Source: Ruminococcus sp. | GTDB taxonomy: Bacteria > Bacillota > Clostridia > Oscillospirales > Ruminococcaceae | Direction: 5' to 3' | DNA length: 64,000 bases | Assembly: GCA_017462565.1 (NCBI GenBank) | Contig: JAFTQW010000020.1 | Coordinates: 1-64,000 of the forward strand | Shown: piece by piece, positions 15,835 to 22,623 of the stretch | How positions within the stretch are numbered: position 1 is the stretch's first letter | How the letters are laid out: every line of letters begins with the position of its first letter | Program-made: the position numbers and the translations under genes | Notes under the pieces: model-generated | What the model saw: the letters and a program-made list of their open reading frames with translations, nothing else | The model's database searches: none | What the model was told of the DNA's origin: nothing

Positions 15835-16980
15835 ATGGCATCAGCTGCCCAGAAAAGAATTAAATCTATCAGCTATGCTAAATATGGCTATATTTTTATT
15901 CTGCCGTTTTTTCTTGTTTATTTCTTTTTTCAACTATGGCCTTTAGTTAATACTTTCGTTCTTTCCTTTAAGGGAAACGATACAACCGTTGAAGAATTTG
16001 TTGGATTTGACAACTATAAAACTATCCTTTTTGATACAGACGTAGATATGGATGTTGTTAAGGGAACTTCTCCTAAATTAGCGAATATGTCTGCTGATGA
16101 GAAAAAGGAAGCCAGAAAGGCCGAACAGGCTAAGGTTGGTCAGAAGGCTCAGCATGATACTTTTGTCAAATCATTTGGAAATACTCTTATTCTCTGGATA
16201 GGAAACTTTATTCCTCAGATTATTCTTTCTCTTTCACTCGCTGTTTGGTTTACTGACGCTAAACTTAAAATTCCTGGAAAAGGTTTCTTTAAGGTTGTTA
16301 TGTATATGCCAAATATAATCACTGCGGCTTCTGTTGCGGTATTGTTCCTGTCACTTTGTTCTGAATCTAAATATGGTGCGTTAAACCAGATTTTACATAG
16401 TGTTGGTATTGTTGACGATATTACATCAACGAATTCTAACGATTTTGTTAAGTTCATTTCAGGTAAATGGGAACCAAGAATTGTCGTTATGTTTATTCAG
16501 ACATGGATGTGGTTCGGTAACACAATGATCATGCTTATGTCCGGTATCATGGGTATTAACCCGTCGCTCTTTGAAGCTGCAAGCATTGACGGCGCAAGCA
16601 GCGGACAGGTATTCAGAAAGATCACACTTCCGCTTCTTAGTCCTATCATGGTTTATACTCTTGTAACATCTATGATCGGTGGTCTTCAGATGTTTGATAT
16701 TCCTTATCTTTTCCATAAGGGTACAAACGATCTTAATCCTGAAATCCGTACTGTTGCTGTTTATATTTATGAAAGATTCCATACTTCTGGTACTATTTCA
16801 TACAGCTACGGTTATTCAGGTGCTGCATCTGTTCTTCTCTTTATCGTAACTCTTATTCTCGGATCCATTACATTCTACATGAATAGAGATGTTGACGCAA
16901 TTGCAAAAAAGAAGCAGCGTAAAAAGCTTGCAAAACAGGCAAAGCTTCAGAATAAACAGTTTGGAGGTCTTAGCATATGA
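15835..16980 (+). CDS. Sugar ABC transporter permease (MalF/UgpA type)
   Basis: 381 aa from ATG at 15835 (AGAGGG 8 bp upstream; an in-frame GTG 9 bp earlier lies too close to the RBS). A polytopic membrane protein with six or more hydrophobic segments and the binding-protein-dependent transport EAA loop (EAASIDGASSGQVFRKITLPLL), which contacts the ATPase. An unusual charged insertion (about residues 70-110, rich in K, E and A, ANMSADEKKEARKAEQAK) sits in the first external loop. The C-terminal tail is basic (KKKQRKKLAKQ). It overlaps the next permease gene by 4 nt (ATGA). Confidence 0.92.
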   Translation: MASAAQKRIKSISYAKYGYIFILPFFLVYFFFQLWPLVNTFVLSFKGNDTTVEEFVGFDNYKTILFDTDVDMDVVKGTSPKLANMSADEKKEARKAEQAKVGQKAQHDTFVKSFGNTLILWIGNFIPQIILSLSLAVWFTDAKLKIPGKGFFKVVMYMPNIITAASVAVLFLSLCSESKYGALNQILHSVGIVDDITSTNSNDFVKFISGKWEPRIVVMFIQTWMWFGNTMIMLMSGIMGINPSLFEAASIDGASSGQVFRKITLPLLSPIMVYTLVTSMIGGLQMFDIPYLFHKGTNDLNPEIRTVAVYIYERFHTSGTISYSYGYSGAASVLLFIVTLILGSITFYMNRDVDAIAKKKQRKKLAKQAKLQNKQFGGLSI

Positions 16981-17873
16981 GTGATATGAAATCCGTTTAC
17001 GGAAACAAAAAAGATAATTATATGTTTAAGATACGACTTAAGTCGACAATTCTGTTTATCTGGTTCCTTATCTTAACAATTATTTGCTTGCTTCCTATTT
17101 ATATTCTTTTAGTTAATGCAACACGCAGCAATAATGATATTTCCGGTGGTTTCTCACTTATCCCTGGCGATTATCTTGCTACAAACTTCAAAAATATGAG
17201 AACTCTTGAATATGCTAAGAGTGCTTTCAGACCTCTCATTGGTTACAGAAACAGTGCTATTATTACTGTTTCCTCAACATTTCTGACGGTTTTCTTCTCA
17301 GCTTTAACATCATATGGTATACATGTATACGACTTCAAGCTTAAAGAAGCTTCATATACATTTATTCTTTTAATCATGATGATTCCTGTACAGGTAACAT
17401 CAGCAGGTTTTGTACAGTTTATGATTAAGATGCATCTTCATAATACATACTGGCCGCTTATCATACCGGCTGTTGCTGCTCCGGCAGTTGTATTCTTTAT
17501 GAGATCGTACATGAAGTCATCGTTCCCGCTTGATATTGTTGAGGCTGCTCGTATTGATGGTTCAGGCGAGTTCAGAACTTTCCTTACAATTGCAATTCCT
17601 ATGATGAAGCCAGCTATTGCTGTTCAGGCAATTTTTGCTTTCGTTGCAAGCTGGAATAACTTCTATACACCTTCTATGATCCTTCTTAATGGTGATAAGA
17701 CTAAGCAAACCCTTCCTATGATGATTCAGGCAGTTCAGGCTTCGGATAAGTTTACTGATTACGGTATTGTTTATACATGTATCGCACTTAGTATCGTTCC
17801 GATCGTTATTGCTTATGTTTGTCTTTCAAGATTTATCATTGCCGGTGTTGCACTTGGCGGTGTAAAGGAATAA
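16977..17873 (+). CDS. Sugar ABC transporter permease (MalG/MsmG type)
   Basis: 298 aa, six predicted transmembrane segments and the EAA motif (VEAARIDGSGEFRTFLTIAIP, about 180-200). It forms the inner-membrane channel with the preceding permease. No ATPase gene follows; such importers in Firmicutes commonly share a multi-system MsmK/UgpC-type ATPase encoded elsewhere. A strong terminator follows directly. Confidence 0.93.
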   Translation: MSDMKSVYGNKKDNYMFKIRLKSTILFIWFLILTIICLLPIYILLVNATRSNNDISGGFSLIPGDYLATNFKNMRTLEYAKSAFRPLIGYRNSAIITVSSTFLTVFFSALTSYGIHVYDFKLKEASYTFILLIMMIPVQVTSAGFVQFMIKMHLHNTYWPLIIPAVAAPAVVFFMRSYMKSSFPLDIVEAARIDGSGEFRTFLTIAIPMMKPAIAVQAIFAFVASWNNFYTPSMILLNGDKTKQTLPMMIQAVQASDKFTDYGIVYTCIALSIVPIVIAYVCLSRFIIAGVALGGVKE

Positions 17874-17883
17874 TTTTAAAATT

Positions 17884-17912
17884 AACAGCACACTTTAGTG
17901 TGCTGTTTTTTT
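17884..17912 (+). terminator. Terminator of the sugar ABC importer operon
   Basis: AACAGCACAC (17884-17893), loop TTTA, GTGTGCTGTT (17898-17907), then a T run. Confidence 0.93.
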
Positions 17913-17923
17913 ACATTAATTTA

Positions 17924-17952
17924 TTGACAATTGCTTGATATATTGCTATAAT
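17924..17952 (+). promoter_or_regulatory. Consensus promoter of the nicotinamidase-nadE operon
   Basis: TTGACA (17924-17929), a 17-bp spacer and TATAAT (17947-17952); ATG follows at 17984 behind AAAGGGG. Confidence 0.88.
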
Positions 17953-17983
17953 AATATTATAATCTGTAAAAAGGGGAAATTCT

Positions 17984-18514
17984 ATGAAGATTCTGGTCGT
18001 TATTGATATGCAAAATGATTTTTTAACTGGTGCTTTAGGAAATGCTGAGACAGCTTCTGTAGTCGATAAGGTCGTGGAGAAGATGAAGGATTTCCATGCA
18101 GCTGAAATGGACGGAAGAATTATTGCAACACTCGATACACACTATGAAAATTATCTTTCAACTCAGGAAGGAAAAAATCTCCCGATTCCTCATTGTATTA
18201 AAGGAACGCACGGCTGGAATTTAGCGGATCAAATAAAATCTTCACTTTCAGAAAATGATGTAACGATAAATAAAAAAACATTCGGAGCAATTGATTTGCC
18301 GGATGTAATCAGAAAAATGGGAGAAGTGGACGAAATAAGTCTCATTGGAGTTTGCACTGATATATGTGTTATTTCAAATGCGATGATACTCAAGGCAGCG
18401 TTTCCTGAAGTTCCGATAAAAGTAATATCAAGCTGTTGTGCGGGAGTTACTCCTGAGAGTCATGAAAATGCATTGAACGCCATGAGAGTATGTCAGATTA
18501 CTATTGAAGAATAA
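17984..18514 (+). CDS. Nicotinamidase-like cysteine hydrolase (isochorismatase fold)
   Basis: 176 aa. Hydrolyses nicotinamide to nicotinate in NAD salvage, if the family call is right. Visible residues: Asp9 in VIDMQNDF, the metal site DTH (Asp51, His53) with His70 in IPHC, a catalytic-lysine candidate at 97-98 (KKTF), and the nucleophile Cys128 in GVCTDICV. The metal triad distinguishes nicotinamidases from other isochorismatase-like hydrolases. The next gene, 24 bp downstream, is NAD synthetase, which strongly supports an NAD role (pncA function). Confidence 0.88.
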   Translation: MKILVVIDMQNDFLTGALGNAETASVVDKVVEKMKDFHAAEMDGRIIATLDTHYENYLSTQEGKNLPIPHCIKGTHGWNLADQIKSSLSENDVTINKKTFGAIDLPDVIRKMGEVDEISLIGVCTDICVISNAMILKAAFPEVPIKVISSCCAGVTPESHENALNAMRVCQITIEE

Positions 18515-18538
18515 AGAAATGTTTTGGAGGATAATTTT

Positions 18539-19309
18539 ATGAAAAATAATCTTGTTAAAGAATATGAATTTAATGCAGAAAGTGTGGCAAATGAAGTTGT
18601 AGAATGGGTGAGAGCTTATTTTGAAAAAAATGCTGCACCTGATACTAAAGCTGTAATTGGAATTTCTGGGGGTAAAGATAGTTCTGTTGCTGCGGCAATT
18701 TGCGTGAAAGCTCTTGGTAAGGACAGAGTTATCGGAGTTCTTATGCCTCAGGGTGAACAGTCAGATATTGAATATAGTCGTCGTTTAGTTGAATTTCTTA
18801 GTATTAAATCTTATACAATTAATGTTGGTGAAACAGTAAAAACTTTTATGAACGAACTGAAAAAACATATTGAACCCTCAAATCAGGCTATTGTCAATAC
18901 TCCTGCAAGAATACGTATGACAACTTTGTATTCAGTCGCAGCAAGTGTAGGCGGCAGAGTCGTAAATACCTGTAATTTATCTGAGGATTGGGTAGGATAT
19001 TCAACGAAATATGGGGATGCTGCCGGAGATTTTTCACCGCTTTCGGATCTGACGGTTACTGAAGTTCTTGCAGTCGGTGATGTACTCGGACTTCCTTATG
19101 ATATTGTTCACAAAGTTCCAACTGACGGTCTTTGCGGAAAAACTGATGAGGAAAATCTCGGATTTACTTATGCTTTGCTTGATAATTATATCAGAGGAAT
19201 TGATGATCTTAGCGAGTATCCCGATATAAAGGAAAAAATTGATCGTCTTCACGCCGCAAATCTTCATAAGTTAATGCTTATGCCAAAGTATGAGCAAAAA
19301 TTAGATTGA
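18539..19309 (+). CDS. nadE: NH3-dependent NAD(+) synthetase
   Basis: 256 aa from ATG at 18539, with GGAGG 8 bp upstream. Amidates nicotinate adenine dinucleotide to NAD using ATP and ammonia. The PP-loop ISGGKDSS is at 42-49, and TPARIRMTTLY and STKYGDAAGDFSP are typical of the synthetase active site. There is no N-terminal glutaminase domain, so it should use free ammonia. Co-transcribed with the nicotinamidase gene: together they close the nicotinamide-to-NAD route with the adenylyltransferase NadD encoded at 47316. Confidence 0.95.
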   Translation: MKNNLVKEYEFNAESVANEVVEWVRAYFEKNAAPDTKAVIGISGGKDSSVAAAICVKALGKDRVIGVLMPQGEQSDIEYSRRLVEFLSIKSYTINVGETVKTFMNELKKHIEPSNQAIVNTPARIRMTTLYSVAASVGGRVVNTCNLSEDWVGYSTKYGDAAGDFSPLSDLTVTEVLAVGDVLGLPYDIVHKVPTDGLCGKTDEENLGFTYALLDNYIRGIDDLSEYPDIKEKIDRLHAANLHKLMLMPKYEQKLD

Positions 19310-19323
19310 TCGTATTTTAATTC

Positions 19324-19366
19324 AAAAAGGCTGCTGCACTTTATAAATGCAGCAGCCTTTTTATTA
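19324..19366. terminator. Bidirectional terminator between nadE and thrH
   Basis: AAAAAGGCTGCTGCA (19324-19338) pairs perfectly with TGCAGCAGCCTTTTT (19348-19362), so both strands have a T run after a 10-bp GC-rich stem. Confidence 0.92.
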
Positions 19367-19375
19367 TGCTGATAA

Positions 19376-19978
19376 TTATTTCATGGCATTTTTTATTGCG
19401 GCAAGAAGTTCATCGTAAGTTTCAAAGGCAGGAAGTTCCGGATTATCAGCTTTGATAGAATCTGTACTTTTGAAGAGGAAACCTGCTTTACTTGCTTTGA
19501 TCATTCCAAGATCATTAAAGCTATCTCCGCTTGCGATAGTATCGTAACCGATAGATTGAAGAGCCTTTACAGTTGTGAGCTTAGATTGTTCGCAGCGCAT
19601 TTTAAATCCTGTTATCTCGCCGTTTTCTGCTACTTCAAGGGAATTGCAGAAAATTGTAGGCCATCCGAGCTTCTTCATAAGAGGGGCAGCGAATTGAGTA
19701 AAAGTATCGCTGATTATAATGACCTGACAAATTGAACGAAGTTCATCCAGGAATTCTTTTGCACCTGGCATAGGATCGATTTTAGCTATAGTATCCTGAA
19801 TTTCTTTTAATCCGAGACCATGTTCTTTAAGAATTCCCAGACGCCAGTTCATTAGTTTATCGTAATCCGGCTCGTCACGAGTAGTTCTTTTAAGCTCAGG
19901 AATTCCGCTTGCTTCAGCAAAAGCAATCCAGATTTCGGGCACAAGCACTCCTTCAAGGTCAAGACAAGTGATATACAT
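19376..19978 (-). CDS. thrH: ThrH-type phosphoserine phosphatase / phosphoserine:homoserine phosphotransferase
   Basis: 200 aa. A HAD-family enzyme of the ThrH group, which removes phosphate from phosphoserine and can transfer it to homoserine. Motif I is DLEGVLVPE (7-15), with the E in place of the usual second D that is typical of ThrH; motif II is in IIISDTF (near 95), and GDSFNDLGM (about 153) is motif IV. Length fits the family. Own consensus-like promoter at 20016-20044; convergent with nadE and sharing its terminator. Confidence 0.9.
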   Translation of the reverse strand: MYITCLDLEGVLVPEIWIAFAEASGIPELKRTTRDEPDYDKLMNWRLGILKEHGLGLKEIQDTIAKIDPMPGAKEFLDELRSICQVIIISDTFTQFAAPLMKKLGWPTIFCNSLEVAENGEITGFKMRCEQSKLTTVKALQSIGYDTIASGDSFNDLGMIKASKAGFLFKSTDSIKADNPELPAFETYDELLAAIKNAMK

Positions 19979-20015
19979 AATTATTCCTCCAGTAAAATAA
20001 GTTTAAACTATCTTA

Positions 20016-20044
20016 ATTATACTACAAAGTTATTATTTTGTAAA
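20016..20044 (-). promoter_or_regulatory. Promoter of thrH
   Basis: On the minus strand TTTACA (20039-20044), a 17-bp spacer and TATAAT (20016-20021); GGAGG lies just before the ATG. Confidence 0.75.
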
Positions 20045-20212
20045 GCTTTAATGAAAATTAATTTTCAACAATTCATTTAAAATAATATTAATGGTTTCCA
20101 TGCGAAATATAAGATCTATATCAAGTGTAGGTTAAATTTAGAAAATCAGCGTTTTTATTGACTTTACAAAGTATCCCTTAGAATAATTTCCGGAAAACCG
20201 ATACGTATTTAA

Positions 20213-20241
20213 TTGACAAATATCAATGGTTATGTTATAAT
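20213..20241 (+). promoter_or_regulatory. Consensus promoter of the rSAM-associated lipoprotein gene
   Basis: TTGACA (20213-20218), a 17-bp spacer and TATAAT (20236-20241). A 70-nt leader leads to the ATG at 20313. Confidence 0.85.
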
Positions 20242-20312
20242 TACACATGGAATAAAACGTAAATACCTGTTTACTGAAATTTATATTATAACGGCAATCG
20301 GAGTGTGTATAC

Positions 20313-20513
20313 ATGAAAAAAACAAAAAAGACTGCGCTTACAGCTGCGATACTTGCTGCGGCAATGAATCTTGCTGCCTGTGAAAATGATTCATCTGAAA
20401 AAAACAATCCTGATTCAGATGTTTTGGTAACAAAAGAATATCGTCCCGAGGATGATGAGATATATGATGTTTATGGACCTCCGATAGCATATGAAGATGA
20501 ACAGTCACATTAG
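20313..20513 (+). CDS. Small lipoprotein, putative substrate of a radical SAM enzyme
   Basis: 66 aa. Lysine-rich start (MKKTKKT), a hydrophobic Ala-rich core and lipobox LAAC (Cys23) predict a lipid-anchored peptide of about 43 residues after processing. The mature part is acidic and ends with EYRPEDDEIYDVYGPP followed by IAYEDEQSH. The Tyr-Gly-Pro-Pro motif recalls the short lipoproteins that accompany radical SAM proteins (the rSAM/lipoprotein pairs described by TIGRFAMs, by recollection). GGAG about 10 bp before ATG and a consensus promoter support expression. The radical SAM gene follows, separated by a MITE-like repeat. Modification is inferred, not shown. Confidence 0.7.
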   Translation: MKKTKKTALTAAILAAAMNLAACENDSSEKNNPDSDVLVTKEYRPEDDEIYDVYGPPIAYEDEQSH

Positions 20514-20517
20514 ATAA

Positions 20518-20685
20518 TTAAGGAACCACTGAATAAATCACGCCTGACGGCTCAGTACGTATCTTGCTTGCATATTTTCCCTCATCTTGCACAGAAATTT
20601 CTTGACAGGCGACAGCCTGCCTGTGAAATTTCTATACAATCTGACTGCGCAATCTACGCACTGGATTTAATCAGTGCTTCCTTAA
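20518..20685. mobile_element. 168-bp MITE-like repeat, family C
   Basis: Ends TTAAGGAACCACTGAATAAA and the complement of TTAAGGAAGCACTGATTAAA are near-perfect inverted repeats (20 of 22 over the full end). The interior holds a second hairpin (AGAAATTTC with GAAATTTCT around GACAGGC/GCCTGCC). No ORF. It separates the lipoprotein gene (stop 20513) from its presumed maturase. Confidence 0.7.
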
Positions 20686-20762
20686 TATAACGCTGAAAAT
20701 GAAATGTTTGCAACTGTATATGAATCTCCGGAATGTTTTTATGAATAATTGGAGCTGTAAAT

Positions 20763-20823
20763 ATGCTTGATTTAAATAAAAAAAAATGATCTTTCAAAAC
20801 TTTCTGATTACAGAAAAAATCTT
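20763..20823 (+). pseudogene. Displaced original start of the radical SAM gene (9-A frameshift)
   Basis: ATG at 20763 has a well-placed GGAG and encodes MLDLNKKK, then stops at TGA 2087-89 (20787-20789) after a run of nine A residues (20778-20786). With eight A residues the frame would read MLDLNKKNDLSKLSDYRKNL and join the radical SAM ORF in frame at 20824. So the annotated internal ATG is probably not the ancestral start. Confidence 0.6.
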
Positions 20824-21837
20824 ATGAATAACCCCCAACTGAGAAATCTTTTTCTTGAACTCACTTTGCGTTGTAATGAAAACTGCGTACACTGTGGAAG
20901 CAGGTGCGGAGAGGTGCATTCAGAAGAGCTTTCTGCGGCCCAATATCGTGATTTCTTAAGACAAGTTAAAGAGGATATGGGAATTGAAAGAAAAATGCTC
21001 TGTATTACGGGAGGCGAGCCGCTTCTGCGAAAAGACTTTTTTGATATTATGGCAGAAGTGAAAAAGCTTGAATTTCGATGGGGAATGACCAGTAATGCAA
21101 CTCTTATCGACGACAGCACAGCTAAGGAACTGAAGCGCTGCGGAATGGGCACCATTTCAGTAAGCATAGATGGTCTTGAAGAAACCCATAATAGCTTCAG
21201 AAGAACCAAAAACGGATATAAAAAGGCTATGGGCGGTATTGAAAGCTTACTTCGAATAGGGGGATTTAAAGCTGTTCAGGTTACAACAGTAGTAACTCAT
21301 GAGAATATCGGTCAACTTGATGAGCTTTATCGTATTTTCAACGACATTGACATTGATTCGTGGCGTATTATTAATATTGAGCCAATGGGAAGAGCGCTTG
21401 AATATCCGGAGCTTATCTTAACAAAAGACGATTATATAATGCTGTTTGAATTTATCAGAAATAAGCGTATCGCAGGCGAACCAGTTACATATGGATGCAG
21501 TCATTATCTCGGGATGGAGTATGAGCGAGAGGTACGTGATTGGTATTATCTCTGTACTGCAGGACTGTACACCGCAAGTATTACAGCTAATGGTGATATT
21601 ATAGCTTGTCTTGATATTGAGCGCAGACCAGAATTAGTTCAGGGCAATATTCTTCATGATCGTTTCAGTGAGATCTGGAAGAATAAATTTAAGGTATTCC
21701 GCCGTGATTTGTCGAATAAAAACAAGCAATGTTTGTCCTGTAAGGAGCGTAAATTTTGTCATGGTGATTCATACCACAGCTGGGATTTCGATGAAAATCG
21801 TCCAAGAGTATGTTTTAAAGATATTTTATTCTGCTAA
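20824..21837 (+). CDS. Radical SAM/SPASM enzyme, putative lipoprotein/peptide maturase
   Basis: 337 aa from the internal ATG (weak RBS; see the frameshifted start at 20763). The radical SAM cluster motif is CNENCVHC (Cys17, Cys21, Cys24), with an extra Cys28 in GSRC. TGGEPLLRKD follows near 65, and SIDGLEETHNSFR near 118 is typical of peptide-modifying members. The C-terminal SPASM region holds further cysteines: CTAGLY (about 240), CLDIERR, CLSCKERKFC and CF near 330, fitting auxiliary iron-sulfur clusters. The partner peptide is most likely the 66-aa lipoprotein upstream. Probable reaction: a radical cross-link or epimerisation in that peptide; which one cannot be read. Confidence 0.82.
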   Translation: MNNPQLRNLFLELTLRCNENCVHCGSRCGEVHSEELSAAQYRDFLRQVKEDMGIERKMLCITGGEPLLRKDFFDIMAEVKKLEFRWGMTSNATLIDDSTAKELKRCGMGTISVSIDGLEETHNSFRRTKNGYKKAMGGIESLLRIGGFKAVQVTTVVTHENIGQLDELYRIFNDIDIDSWRIINIEPMGRALEYPELILTKDDYIMLFEFIRNKRIAGEPVTYGCSHYLGMEYEREVRDWYYLCTAGLYTASITANGDIIACLDIERRPELVQGNILHDRFSEIWKNKFKVFRRDLSNKNKQCLSCKERKFCHGDSYHSWDFDENRPRVCFKDILFC

Positions 21838-21840
21838 TGA

Positions 21841-21869
21841 AAAAGTCCGGAAAAAACCGGACTTTTTTG
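21841..21869. terminator. Bidirectional terminator after the radical SAM gene
   Basis: AAAAAGTCCGG, a short A-rich loop, CCGGACTTTTTT; T runs on both strands serve this gene and the converging membrane-protein gene. Confidence 0.9.
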
Positions 21870-21880
21870 TTTGGAAATAA

Positions 21881-22357
21881 TCAGGAGACCGCAGTAAAAG
21901 CAGTAACTCCAAGAAGTGAAAGAACCGTCATAATGATTCCGGCGAGCAGAACACCGAGAACAACGGCAAGAACGCTCTTTTTGAAATCAAGATCAAGAAG
22001 GCTTGCGGCAAGAGTGCCTGTCCAAGCGCCTGTTCCGGGAAGCGGGATTCCGACAAAGAGAAGCAAAGCCCAGAACATTCCCTTTCCTGCTTTTTCTTTA
22101 AGCTTTTCGCCGCCGTGATGACCTTTTTCAAGACACCATGAGAAAAATTTTCCGATTACTGGTTTATTGCTGCCCCATTCGAGAATTTTTCTTGCGAAAA
22201 AGAAGATAAACGGAACAGGTATCATATTTGCGATCATGCAAAGAGGAAGAGCCTTATACCACTCGATTCCTCGAATAATTCCAAATGGAACGCCGCCTCT
22301 GAGTTCAACGATCGGAACCATTGAAATTAAAAATGTGAGTAAATAATTAACAAACAT
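21881..22357 (-). CDS. COG2426-type small multidrug-export-like membrane protein
   Basis: 158 aa. Several hydrophobic segments (about 2-16, 33-55, 90-115 and 125-150) and the motifs VELRGGVPFG (17-26) and GIPLPGTGAWTG (about 102-113) match the Sm_multidrug_ex family. The name comes from an early export observation; transport substrates are not established. Single-gene unit: a TTGACT/AATAAT promoter lies upstream (22392-22420) and the shared terminator downstream. Confidence 0.85.
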   Translation of the reverse strand: MFVNYLLTFLISMVPIVELRGGVPFGIIRGIEWYKALPLCMIANMIPVPFIFFFARKILEWGSNKPVIGKFFSWCLEKGHHGGEKLKEKAGKGMFWALLLFVGIPLPGTGAWTGTLAASLLDLDFKKSVLAVVLGVLLAGIIMTVLSLLGVTAFTAVS

Positions 22358-22391
22358 AGTAAATTCTCTCTTTCATAAGTATGTACATATT

Positions 22392-22420
22392 ATTATTGCA
22401 TATTATTTCTAATTAGTCAA
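22392..22420 (-). promoter_or_regulatory. Promoter-like site of the COG2426 gene
   Basis: On the minus strand TTGACT (22415-22420), a 17-bp spacer and AATAAT (22392-22397). Confidence 0.5.
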
Positions 22421-22472
22421 GTGTTTTTTGATAATTTAGGAAATTGAATTATTTTGCAATAGGGACGAGTTT

Positions 22473-22557
22473 AGGCAGTATCGCACAAAGACCGTCTAAC
22501 GGCTTTGTAACGAATCTGTTTGCGCTTTTTCCGTCATAATTTTTGTGCGGTGTTGCA
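22473..22557. repeat. 85-bp inverted-repeat element, family D
   Basis: Left end AGGCAGTATCGCACAAA and right end TTTTGTGCGGTGTTGCA are imperfect inverted repeats sharing CGCACAAA. Short interior with ACCGTCTAACGGCT. Only one copy in the window, so its mobile nature is a guess. Confidence 0.4.
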
Positions 22558-22565
22558 TATAATAA

Positions 22566-22604
22566 CTTGTCCGCATAGAAAATCCTATGCGGACAGGCTT
22601 TTTT
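22566..22604 (+). terminator. Intrinsic-terminator hairpin with CTGTCCG-type stem near the ftsH end
   Basis: GTCCGCATAG (22569-22578) pairs with CTATGCGGAC (22585-22594), extended by three pairs outside, followed by TTTTTT on the plus strand. On the minus strand, where ftsH ends, only an AT-rich stretch follows, so its service to ftsH is uncertain. No plus-strand gene ends here. Confidence 0.6.
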
Positions 22605-22623
22605 GTAATAAATTTATTGAATT

